Origin: Spirochaetaceae bacterium
GTDB lineage: Bacteria; Spirochaetota; Spirochaetia; DSM-27196; SLAA01
Reading direction: 5' to 3'
Assembly: GCA_003564775.1 (NCBI GenBank)
Contig: PXEI01000259.1
Coordinates: 1 to 8,081, forward strand
DNA: 8,081 nt
Position 1 is the stretch's first letter. Each line of letters begins with the position of its first letter. The translations under genes were made by a program, and so were the position numbers. Of the stretch, positions 1 to 7,156 are shown piece by piece. The notes beneath the pieces are model-generated. The model worked only from the letters and a program-made list of their open reading frames with translations. It searched no databases and was not told the DNA's origin.

Positions 1-840
1 AGTATTCAGATTTCCGTACCGGACACCATTAGTGAACTCCTTCAGACCTTAAAAAAAAGGCCGAACGCCCTCCTCTACGCGGGTGGAACGCAGATCCTGC
101 GGGAGCAACCGGACCGATTTATCCGACTTCCGTCCGAGATTATTGAACTGCGCCATGTTGAGGAACTTCGTCGCATTAGCCGTACCGAGAAGTACGTAGA
201 GATTGGCGCCGCGGTAACCATTGGCGCTTTACTGGAACTTTCTGCTCGTGTCTTCCCGGAAATGTTCTACCAGGCCATTCGTTCCATTACTCGCCCGGGC
301 ACTGCGCATCTGGCTACCGTTGGCGGCAACCTCTGTGTGCCGGACGCAATAATGACCCTCACCCCGGTACTGCATGTGTTCGACACCCAGGTGGAACTCA
401 GACGCCAGGGGAAGTCGCACTGGCTCCCACTCTCCCGCTTTCGTGATGAGACGGGCAAAATGGCACTGGAACCAGGCGAGGTCATGACTCGCATACGCAT
501 TCCTATCAAATCATGGGAACACTCACGCTTCTACAACTATGGCGCTGCGTATCTTCCCGACACCAACCCATTGACCTTTGCCGCGGTAGCCGAAACGGAG
601 AAAGACATCCTTGCCGATCTCCGTATTGCCCTGGCCGTCGGTGGGAAACACATCATTCGGCAGCGCGAACTAGAGGCCGAACTTGTGGGGCGCCGTGTTC
701 CGTTCCAACAACGAGACCTGGACCTGCTGCACCGGCGTGTCACAGAGATGCTCGAACACCGCGGCTACTCAAGTGGACACGTCAGCTATGAGCGAATTGA
801 GCGCCTGTTATTAGCCTTTGCCAGCGGCATTGGAAGCTAA
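1..840 (+). CDS. FAD-binding subunit of a molybdenum hydroxylase (xanthine/CO dehydrogenase family), 5' partial
   Basis: The frame is open from the first base to a TAA at 838-840, giving 279 visible residues; the start lies left of the window. The visible part already begins in the usual N-terminal region of the family (a P-D-T-I-S-E-L-L stretch), so probably only a few residues are missing. Residues 27-32 read AGGTQI and residues 106-112 read TVGGNLC, matching the two glycine-rich FAD-contact motifs (AGGTDL and TIGGN) of the molybdopterin dehydrogenase FAD domain. About residues 170-275 correspond to the CO-dehydrogenase flavoprotein C-terminal domain. Family members pass electrons from a molybdenum subunit and a 2Fe-2S subunit through FAD to NAD or another acceptor in the cytoplasm. 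No partner subunit is visible here; any would have to lie upstream. The usual Asp of AGGTD is Gln, and the segment after TVGGNLC is shorter than usual. The family call is firm; the substrate cannot be told. Confidence 0.85.
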   Translation, partial: SIQISVPDTISELLQTLKKRPNALLYAGGTQILREQPDRFIRLPSEIIELRHVEELRRISRTEKYVEIGAAVTIGALLELSARVFPEMFYQAIRSITRPGTAHLATVGGNLCVPDAIMTLTPVLHVFDTQVELRRQGKSHWLPLSRFRDETGKMALEPGEVMTRIRIPIKSWEHSRFYNYGAAYLPDTNPLTFAAVAETEKDILADLRIALAVGGKHIIRQRELEAELVGRRVPFQQRDLDLLHRRVTEMLEHRGYSSGHVSYERIERLLLAFASGIGS

Positions 841-857
841 GCACCACACGCTCATGC

Positions 858-887
858 TTGCCCATTTCGGATGCCGAATGCTATAGT
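858..887 (+). promoter_or_regulatory. Predicted sigma-70-type promoter for dnaE (extended -10)
   Basis: TTGCCC at 858-863 (4 of 6 to TTGACA) is separated by 18 bases from TATAGT at 882-887 (5 of 6 to TATAAT). A TG at 879-880 makes it an extended -10, TGCTATAGT. Transcription would be expected to begin near 894-895, leaving a leader of only about 13-14 bases before the dnaE TTG at 908. The element sits in the 67-base gap between the flavoprotein stop and dnaE, where a promoter would be expected. This is consensus matching only; the start site is not shown. Confidence 0.6.
863..880 (+). repeat. Small dyad inside the dnaE promoter spacer
   Basis: TTCGG at 866-870 and CCGAA at 874-878 form a perfect 5-bp inverted repeat around an ATG loop. 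If one T is bulged, CAT at 863-865 also pairs with ATG at 878-880, giving 7 bp. It lies between the -35 and -10 hexamers. It is too short, and lacks the T tract, for an intrinsic terminator of the upstream gene. It could be an operator half-site pair or chance. Confidence 0.3.
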
Positions 888-894
888 CGAAGTC

Positions 895-899
895 GGGGT
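895..899 (+). promoter_or_regulatory. Ribosome binding site of dnaE, supporting a TTG start
   Basis: GGGGT at 895-899 ends 8 bases before the TTG at 908. It is the only purine-rich block at suitable spacing. With the N-terminal match to DnaE proteins it decides for the TTG start. No ATG lies at a position that would keep the conserved HLHVHS motif near the N-terminus. Confidence 0.55.
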
Positions 900-907
900 A
901 ATCCGTC

Positions 908-3900
908 TTGGCCGAATTTGTTCATCTCCACGTACATTCCGACTTCAGCCTCTTGAGAAGTGCTGCTCCAGTTTCGCGACTCGTTGAGCGAGCGGTGGAA
1001 CTTGGTATGCCTGCCCTGGCAATTACTGACGACGGGAACATGTTCGGAGTGCTTGAGTTCTACAAGGCGTGCCGGCAAGCCGGTATTCAACCCATTATCG
1101 GGTGCGATTTTTTTCTGGCACCTGAGAGCCGGCACAACAAGAGCGCCAAAGACCAGCATCCGGCGCGCCTGGCGCGGCTGCCCGTCCTTGCCTACAACCA
1201 AACCGGTTACCGGAACCTCATTCAGCTTGCCTCGCTCGCTTACCTTGAAGGCTTTTACTACCGGCCCCGCATAGACAAAGAGCTGCTCGAGCGGTTCCAC
1301 GAAGGGCTCATAGGCCTCAGCGGTTCACTTTCGGGTGAGATTCCGGGGCTTTTGCTCCGCAACCGCCGAGCAGAGGCTACCGAGGCGGCTCGCCGCTACA
1401 AGGACATTTTTGGGCCTGAGAACTTTTATCTTGCCTTGCATAATCACGGAATTCCAGATGAGCATGTCCTTAACCAAGGACTCATTGAGCTATCCCGAGA
1501 GCTGGACATTCCCCTGGTGGCGGCCAACGAGTCTTATTACGTCCTGGCCGAGGATGCCGCGGCGCATGATGTCCTACTCTGCATTGGCAACGACCGAAAA
1601 AAACACGAACAGAACCGCTTCCGCTTCAGCTCCACCGAGTTCTATCTGAAAACGCCTGAAGAGATGCAGGCCGCTTTTGGAGAAATCCCTCAAGCCATTG
1701 AGAACACCATGCGCATTGCCCAGCGATGTAACCTGGAAATTGATCTTCCCGGCCCTCAGTTTCCCGACTACGAGATTCCAGAGGGCTTCAGCTCACCAGA
1801 TGAGTACCTGCGCCACATCACGATGGAAGGGATCAAGGAGCGGTATCCTGAGGTCACCGAGGAAATTCAGAGTCGCACCGAGTACGAGCTTTCTACCATC
1901 ATCGGCATGGGGTATACCGGGTACTTTCTCATTGTGTGGGACTTCATTGCGTATGCACGTTCCTGTGATATCCCGGTTGGGCCGGGCCGCGGCTCGGGTG
2001 CTGGCTCAATTGTTGCGTTTGCGCTCAAGATTACCGATATCGAGCCTCTGCGCTATGGACTGCTGTTTGAGCGTTTCCTCAACCCGGATCGTGTTTCCAT
2101 GCCGGACTTCGACATCGACTTCTGTTACGAACGCCGTGGTGAGGTTATACAGTACGTCACACAAAAGTACGGTGAAGACCGCGTCGGCCAGATCATTACC
2201 TTTGGTACCCTTAGGGCCAAGGCAGTTATTCGCGACGTTGCCCGTGCGCTTGATTTCTCGTTCCAAGAGACCAACGAGATAGCCAAGCTCATACCCGAAG
2301 ATCCAAAAATGACACTTGCCAAAGCGCTTGAGCAAGAGCCGAAACTCCGGGAGCTTTGCGAGGCCGGTGGGCGCAACCAGGAGCTCATTGATACCGCGCT
2401 CAAGCTGGAGAACCTGCATAGACACCCCTCAAAACACGCTGCCGGTATTGTTATCGGCAAGAAGCCGCTGACCGAGTATGTTCCGCTCTTCAAGGATCCC
2501 AAGACCGGCATGATCTTAACCCAGTTCACTATGGAACAGATTGAGGACTGCGGGCTCGTGAAGATGGACTTCCTTGGTCTCAAGACGCTTACCCTTATTC
2601 GCAACACCGAAAAACTCATTCGTCGTCGCGGCATAGAGTTTGACATTGAAACGGTATCGGAACAGGACCCGGCAACATTTCTCATGCTCAGCGAGGGTGC
2701 CAGCAGCTGTGTTTTCCAGTTTGAAAGCCAGGGCATGCGGGGGATCCTTTCACGGGCGAAACCTGAGCGTATTGAGGACCTCATTGCCTTGAACGCGCTG
2801 TACAGGCCGGGGCCAATGCAAAACATTGACCAGTTTGTAGACTCCAAGAACGGCCGCATGCCTATTAGCTACCCTTTGCCGCAGCTCGAGCCAATTCTCA
2901 AGGAAACCTACGGAGTTATTGTCTACCAGGAACAGGTCATGCAGATTGTGCAGGTGGTCGCTGGTTTCTCCTTAGGTGAGGCAGATATACTCCGCCGCGC
3001 AATGGGAAAAAAGAAAGAAGCCGAGATGGCCCGCATGAAGGCCAAGTTTCTTGAGGGTGCTGCGGCCAAGGGCATAGACCCCAAAAAGGCTGAGAGCATC
3101 TTTGAGCTCCTGGTTCCGTTTGCAGGATACGGTTTTAACAAATCACATGCGGCCGCCTACTCGGTGTTGGCCTACAAAACCGCCTACCTTAAGGCCAACT
3201 ACCCGGCTGAGTTCATGGCGGCCAACCTTACCAACGAGATGAACTCTCCCGACAAATTTGCCGAGTACCTGGCGGACACCAAAAAAATGGGACTCGCCGT
3301 ACTCCCACCGGACATAAACACCAGCGACAAGTACTTCACGGTGCATGAGGGACAGGTCCGCTACGGACTGCTTGGCATAAAAAATGTTGGAGCGGCCGCG
3401 GTAGATGAGATTCTAACTGTGCGCGAGTCTGGTGGGCCATTCGAGTCCTTTGCCGAGTTCCTTGAGCGGGTCAATCTCAAGACGGTGAACCGCAAAGTCA
3501 TAGAGACCTGCATTCAGTGTGGAGTGTTTGATTCACTGGGAGTTTCAAGGGCCGTGCTCCTGCACAACTCACAGATCTTCATAGACCACGCCGTGGCCCA
3601 AAAAGCAAGCACCGCCTTTGGGCAGACCTCTCTTTTTGATGGTGAGTCAGGCGAAGAGTTAGCTGGCCCTCAAATTGATAGAGTAGAAGACTGGGATCTG
3701 GAGACTAGACTCGGATACGAACGCGAACACCTTGGCTTTTACTGCTCCGGACACCCGCTGGACGGTCGGAAGGAGCTTTGGTTTGAGCGCTCAACCATTA
3801 ACCTGGCGAAACTCCCCCCTCCGGGGAGCGATACGGTGTATGCTCTCATAGGGCTTGTCGGTGAGCCTCGCGTACTGTCCACCAAGAATGGGAAACAGCT

Positions 3901-4366
3901 TGCATTCACCACCATTGAAGACTACAACGGAAGCATCGAGATTGTTCTTTTTTCTGAAGTGTTTGAAAAGTACCGCGACCGCTTGGTAGGGGAGCAGGTG
4001 CTTGGCGTGCTTGGCAAACTGGAGCAACGGGGGGAACGACTCCAAATTGTGGTTGAGGAGATCCGTGAAGCCGAAGAGCTGGACGAACGCGATATCGGCA
4101 CGGTTCACATTCGAATACATGAAGATTTTTTGGGTGAAGAGGAGCTGTACAACCTCAGAGCATTTCTGCATGAGCGTCGTGGCTCCTGCCCGGTCTGGCT
4201 GCATATCGGGTCAAATGGCGACGAAACAGTTGTTCGGGCATCGCATCAACTTATGGTGTCCTCGCGAGATGAGGTGCTCGAGCAAATAAAGAACTATCCC
4301 GGCGTAGCCGAGATCTGGCAGCGTAAACCCGAGTATACCGGCTCGGATATCTCATTCGGTACATAA
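908..4366 (+). CDS. dnaE: DNA polymerase III subunit alpha
   Basis: This is the replicative polymerase of the cytoplasmic replisome, 1152 residues, close to the E. coli DnaE length of about 1160. It starts at TTG; residues 4-11 (FVHLHVHS) are the standard N-terminus. Domains in order: PHP (about 1-280); polymerase palm with GPGRGSGAGS at 358-367 and PDFDIDF at 399-405, whose D402 and D404 correspond to E. coli catalytic D401 and D403; third catalytic Asp D554 in VKMDFLGLKTL (E. coli D555); YRPGPM at 632-637 and YGFNKSHAAAY at 741-751 in the fingers region; helix-hairpin-helix LLGIKNVG at 821-828; a beta-clamp binding peptide QTSLF at 906-910; and an OB-fold at about 977-1050 followed by a short C-terminal domain. 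Most PHP metal ligands are replaced, so this domain is probably not a proofreading nuclease. It appears to head an operon with yggT, recG and rsmD. It is DnaE1-type by layout, not PolC. Identification is essentially certain. Confidence 0.98.
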   Translation: MAEFVHLHVHSDFSLLRSAAPVSRLVERAVELGMPALAITDDGNMFGVLEFYKACRQAGIQPIIGCDFFLAPESRHNKSAKDQHPARLARLPVLAYNQTGYRNLIQLASLAYLEGFYYRPRIDKELLERFHEGLIGLSGSLSGEIPGLLLRNRRAEATEAARRYKDIFGPENFYLALHNHGIPDEHVLNQGLIELSRELDIPLVAANESYYVLAEDAAAHDVLLCIGNDRKKHEQNRFRFSSTEFYLKTPEEMQAAFGEIPQAIENTMRIAQRCNLEIDLPGPQFPDYEIPEGFSSPDEYLRHITMEGIKERYPEVTEEIQSRTEYELSTIIGMGYTGYFLIVWDFIAYARSCDIPVGPGRGSGAGSIVAFALKITDIEPLRYGLLFERFLNPDRVSMPDFDIDFCYERRGEVIQYVTQKYGEDRVGQIITFGTLRAKAVIRDVARALDFSFQETNEIAKLIPEDPKMTLAKALEQEPKLRELCEAGGRNQELIDTALKLENLHRHPSKHAAGIVIGKKPLTEYVPLFKDPKTGMILTQFTMEQIEDCGLVKMDFLGLKTLTLIRNTEKLIRRRGIEFDIETVSEQDPATFLMLSEGASSCVFQFESQGMRGILSRAKPERIEDLIALNALYRPGPMQNIDQFVDSKNGRMPISYPLPQLEPILKETYGVIVYQEQVMQIVQVVAGFSLGEADILRRAMGKKKEAEMARMKAKFLEGAAAKGIDPKKAESIFELLVPFAGYGFNKSHAAAYSVLAYKTAYLKANYPAEFMAANLTNEMNSPDKFAEYLADTKKMGLAVLPPDINTSDKYFTVHEGQVRYGLLGIKNVGAAAVDEILTVRESGGPFESFAEFLERVNLKTVNRKVIETCIQCGVFDSLGVSRAVLLHNSQIFIDHAVAQKASTAFGQTSLFDGESGEELAGPQIDRVEDWDLETRLGYEREHLGFYCSGHPLDGRKELWFERSTINLAKLPPPGSDTVYALIGLVGEPRVLSTKNGKQLAFTTIEDYNGSIEIVLFSEVFEKYRDRLVGEQVLGVLGKLEQRGERLQIVVEEIREAEELDERDIGTVHIRIHEDFLGEEELYNLRAFLHERRGSCPVWLHIGSNGDETVVRASHQLMVSSRDEVLEQIKNYPGVAEIWQRKPEYTGSDISFGT

Positions 4367-4399
4367 CACGATAGCACTACGTAAGCAGGCGGTCACGCC

Positions 4400-4405
4400 A
4401 AGGAG
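4400..4405 (+). promoter_or_regulatory. Ribosome binding site of the yggT gene
   Basis: AAGGAG at 4400-4405 ends 8 bases before the ATG at 4414. It is a strong match and fixes that start. The 47-base gap after dnaE shows no convincing promoter or terminator, so read-through from dnaE is likely. Confidence 0.75.
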
Positions 4406-4413
4406 AGAATCAT

Positions 4414-5004
4414 ATGCTACAGCCACTACTGCGAACTATCAGCTCGCTCATCTCAATCTACATGATACTCATTTTCGTTCGGATTATGCTGACCTGGTTT
4501 CACAGTGGACATGCAGGCCGCGCGGTGTACTACTTGTCCCGCGTGACCGACCCGTATCTCAACTACTTCCGCCGCATTCCTCTGTTCCGTGAATCTCATG
4601 TCGACTTCTCACCAATTCTTGCAATTCTGACACTTTCAATCCTTAACAACGTCCTTACCCGCGTTGCGTACGCCGGAAACGTCACGCTGGGTTTTGTTCT
4701 TGCCATGATTCTCTCAGCGGTTGTATCGGCGGCCTCTTTTGTGATCTTTTTTATTCTGGTGATTGCAATCATTCGTCTGGTAGGCTTCCTCACACGCGCT
4801 AACACAGCCACCCCCTTCTGGGTCTCACTTGACCGCATTCTTCAGCCCCCTGCGCACAAACTTGTAGATAAGTTTGGTGGTGGCCGCTCAACCAGTTATC
4901 AAAATGCTCTCATGATCTTCGCAGCAAGCGCTCTCCTGGTCCTGCTGGTGGGCAACTTCCTGGCCGGAACCCTCATGAGTTTACTCTTACAACTGCCGAT
5001 ATAA
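4414..5004 (+). CDS. yggT: YggT-family integral membrane protein
   Basis: This 196-residue protein is about the size of E. coli YggT (188) and appears to contain two copies of the YggT repeat. The first copy has a membrane segment at about 8-29 (IYMILIFVRIMLTWF), the motif VTDPYLNYFRRIPL at 44-57, and a second segment at about 64-82 beginning VDFSPILAI. The second copy has a segment at about 106-126, LDRILQPPAHKL at 139-150 in the place of the DP-P motif, and a segment at about 166-190. Another hydrophobic stretch covers about 90-110. There is no cleavable signal peptide. The family includes chloroplast CCB3, needed for haem attachment to cytochrome b6; its bacterial roles are unsettled and include links to osmotic stress and cell division. 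It lies 47 bases after dnaE and 16 before recG, so it is probably co-transcribed, but nothing in the sequence shows a role in DNA metabolism. Family membership is firm; function is unknown. Confidence 0.88.
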   Translation: MLQPLLRTISSLISIYMILIFVRIMLTWFHSGHAGRAVYYLSRVTDPYLNYFRRIPLFRESHVDFSPILAILTLSILNNVLTRVAYAGNVTLGFVLAMILSAVVSAASFVIFFILVIAIIRLVGFLTRANTATPFWVSLDRILQPPAHKLVDKFGGGRSTSYQNALMIFAASALLVLLVGNFLAGTLMSLLLQLPI

Positions 5005-5020
5005 GCGGGACTCCGGGACC

Positions 5021-7156
5021 GTGATTCTTTCGGAACTCCAGCTTGCCCCGGGAAAACTCCCGGGCATAGGACCCGCCCGCCGGGCGGACCTGCAACGACT
5101 AGGAGTCGGCTCGGTTGCCGAGCTACTATTGCTCGCACCCCGCGACTACGAAGACCGGAGCACTCCCCGCTCCATTTCCGGCTCGGTGTCAATGTCAAAA
5201 TCGGCGGCTCCCGGCAGCAGCGTGCCAGGAACTCGTGCGAACACTCGCTGCACTATTGTGGCCCACGACTACATCCGTACCTCGCGAGGCATGGTACTCA
5301 AGGTTCTGCTGCGCGACACCGAGGGCACAGTTGCCGCGTTGTTGTGTTTTGGCCGGAATTTTTTAGCAAACAAACTGCCAATTGGATCCGAGATACTCCT
5401 GAGTGCTGTGTTTCGTTTTCAGTACGGCGAGTTCCAGAGTAGCGAGTTTGAGTTTGTTCCGGCTCCTGCTCCAGATCCAACAATGGAACCAGGCGCACAA
5501 GCGGAACCCACGAGTTTTTTTCGGATTGAGCCCATCTACCCACTCTCAGGGGGACTCTCACAAGCAGTACTGCGCGCGGCGGTTCGCAGCGCTATTGAGC
5601 AGTATGCTCACAATCTGGGCGATGAGCTTCCAGAGGAGCTCAGAGTACGTCGTGGCTTAGCAACCCGTGCGGCCGCTATTGGAATGCTACACTCCCCGAC
5701 CTCCCTAGCCGAAGCCCACGAGGCTCGCCAGCGTTTTGCGTATGACGAGCTCTTGCTTTTCCAACTGGCTATTGGTCGTGAAGTCACAGCACGGCCGGAT
5801 CGCCCGCCGCTCGCCCCGGCTGACAGAACAATGGGCCGCGCGGCGCGGCTCGTTGCAGCCCTGCCCTTTGAACCCACCACGGATCAGGAGACAGTTCTCC
5901 AGGAAATTCGTGACGACGCTGCCGGGACAACCGCCATGTTGCGGCTGGTGCAAGGTGAGGTAGGTAGCGGCAAGACGCTTGTTGCGTTTCTTGCCAGCCT
6001 GGACTATATCGACGCGGGACGTCAGGTAGCCTTCCTTGCCCCTACCGAGTTGCTCGCACGGCAACATGCACAAACTGCAGCCCAGCTGCTCCTCCCCCTT
6101 GATGTCCGGGTGGAACTGCTGACAGGCTCGCTTCCGGCGGGAGAGAAAAAACGTGTTCAACAGGCGCTGGCCGCCGGTGAGGTAGATCTGATCATAGGTA
6201 CCCATGCTCTCCTCTCCGAACAAGTGGCCTTTGACCGCCTTGGACTTGTTGTCATTGATGAGCAACACCGTTTTGGGGTACTTCAGCGCGCTGCACTCAC
6301 TCAGAAATCCAAGGCTCCAGACTTGCTGCTCATGACAGCAACCCCTATTCCCCGCACCCTGGCACTTACACTCTACGGTGAGTTAGACATCTCAAGCATC
6401 TACAACAAACCTGTGGGTCGACTGCCGGTGAAGACTCATCTTGCATCTTCGAAACGCGCGGATGAGGTCTACAGTCGGGTGCGCGCAGTCGTAGACGAGG
6501 GATCGCAGGCATATTTTGTCTACCCGCTCATAGAGGCTGGAGACAACGGTTCTGCACTTCGCGACGCGGTCAGTATGCAGGACTATCTCTCCAAGGGAGC
6601 CTTCGCAGGTATCAAGGTGGGGCTTATCCACTCCCGAATGGCGGAGGCAGACAAGATAGAGGTGATGCGATCCTTTGCCGCAGGAGAAACCCCTGTTCTG
6701 GTGGCAACGAGCGTGGTTGAGGTGGGCGTTGATGTTCCCGCGGCGTGCTGCATCGTTGTTGAGCATGCCGAGCGATTTGGGCTCTCTGCACTCCATCAGC
6801 TACGCGGGCGAGTCGGCCGGGGGACACGACCCTCGTACGCCTTTCTTATCTATGATGAACCCTTAACAGATGACGCCAAGGCTCGCTTACGTACACTTTA
6901 CGAAGAGCAGGACGGCTTTGCAGTCGCGGAACGCGATCTGCAAATACGGGGGCCGGGAGATCTCTCCGGTGTTCGCCAGTCCGGCTTTCTTGGCTTTCGT
7001 TTTGCCCGCTTTCCCGAGCATGAGGAACTGCTCAAGACGGCGCGTCGCGACGCTCGCGAGATCCTGGCTCAAGATGAGCGTCTCACACAAACCGTACATC
7101 AACCGCTTTCACGTGCGCTTGAACTATTCTTAAACCAACTTGGAGGAGCACCATGA
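5021..7156 (+). CDS. recG: ATP-dependent DNA helicase RecG
   Basis: RecG is a cytoplasmic superfamily 2 translocase that remodels stalled forks and branched recombination intermediates. The protein has 711 residues, slightly above the usual 690 or so. The N-terminal PGIGPARRADLQRLGVG (14-30) and RDYEDR (41-46) match the wedge-domain start and support the GTG at 5021, though its ribosome site is weak (GGGA at 5007-5010); translation is probably coupled to yggT 16 bases upstream. The helicase motifs are complete: Q motif region around LPFEPTTDQE (281-290), Walker A GEVGSGKT (312-319), motif Ia APTELLARQ (340-348), GTHALL (393-398), Walker B DEQH (413-416), motif III TATPIPRT (439-446), motif V VATSVVEVGVDVP (561-573) and motif VI QLRGRVGRG (593-601). 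The RecG-specific tail has RGPGDLSGVRQSGFLGFR (643-660). Two Ser/Pro/Ala-rich loops (about 52-74 and 147-164) interrupt the wedge. The gene overlaps rsmD by four bases. It should be active. Confidence 0.97.
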   Translation: MILSELQLAPGKLPGIGPARRADLQRLGVGSVAELLLLAPRDYEDRSTPRSISGSVSMSKSAAPGSSVPGTRANTRCTIVAHDYIRTSRGMVLKVLLRDTEGTVAALLCFGRNFLANKLPIGSEILLSAVFRFQYGEFQSSEFEFVPAPAPDPTMEPGAQAEPTSFFRIEPIYPLSGGLSQAVLRAAVRSAIEQYAHNLGDELPEELRVRRGLATRAAAIGMLHSPTSLAEAHEARQRFAYDELLLFQLAIGREVTARPDRPPLAPADRTMGRAARLVAALPFEPTTDQETVLQEIRDDAAGTTAMLRLVQGEVGSGKTLVAFLASLDYIDAGRQVAFLAPTELLARQHAQTAAQLLLPLDVRVELLTGSLPAGEKKRVQQALAAGEVDLIIGTHALLSEQVAFDRLGLVVIDEQHRFGVLQRAALTQKSKAPDLLLMTATPIPRTLALTLYGELDISSIYNKPVGRLPVKTHLASSKRADEVYSRVRAVVDEGSQAYFVYPLIEAGDNGSALRDAVSMQDYLSKGAFAGIKVGLIHSRMAEADKIEVMRSFAAGETPVLVATSVVEVGVDVPAACCIVVEHAERFGLSALHQLRGRVGRGTRPSYAFLIYDEPLTDDAKARLRTLYEEQDGFAVAERDLQIRGPGDLSGVRQSGFLGFRFARFPEHEELLKTARRDAREILAQDERLTQTVHQPLSRALELFLNQLGGAP
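7142..7148 (+). promoter_or_regulatory. Ribosome binding site of rsmD, inside the end of recG
   Basis: GGAGGAG at 7142-7148 lies 4 bases before the ATG at 7153, or 6 bases if counted from GGAGG. It sits within the last codons of recG. Together with the ATGA stop-start overlap it implies translational coupling of recG and rsmD. Confidence 0.75.

Noticed and set aside
51..58. Run of eight A as a programmed frameshift site in the flavoprotein gene
   Set aside because: The frame continues normally across it with good family similarity on both sides, and no stimulatory hairpin or upstream Shine-Dalgarno arrangement is evident.
841..907. Intrinsic terminator for the flavoprotein gene
   Set aside because: The only dyad is a 5-7 bp stem not followed by a run of T; it falls within the promoter spacer instead.
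1677..2282. 201-codon + strand open frame inside dnaE in another frame
   Set aside because: The composition is that of an out-of-frame translation (rich in Ser, Arg, Pro), and the dnaE frame is unbroken across it.
2125..2859. 244-codon open frame on the minus strand opposite dnaE
   Set aside because: It lies wholly inside a clearly conserved dnaE, reads as Ser/Arg-rich shadow sequence with no recognisable motif, and has no upstream ribosome site or promoter that I can see.
4367..4413. Possible promoter or terminator between dnaE and yggT
   Set aside because: The best hexamer pair (TTCGGT, 17 bases, TACGTA) matches consensus poorly, and there is no stem followed by a T tract.
5705..6268. 187-codon minus-strand open frame opposite recG
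   Set aside because: It is antisense to conserved RecG helicase motifs, and its translation shows no domain or membrane pattern.
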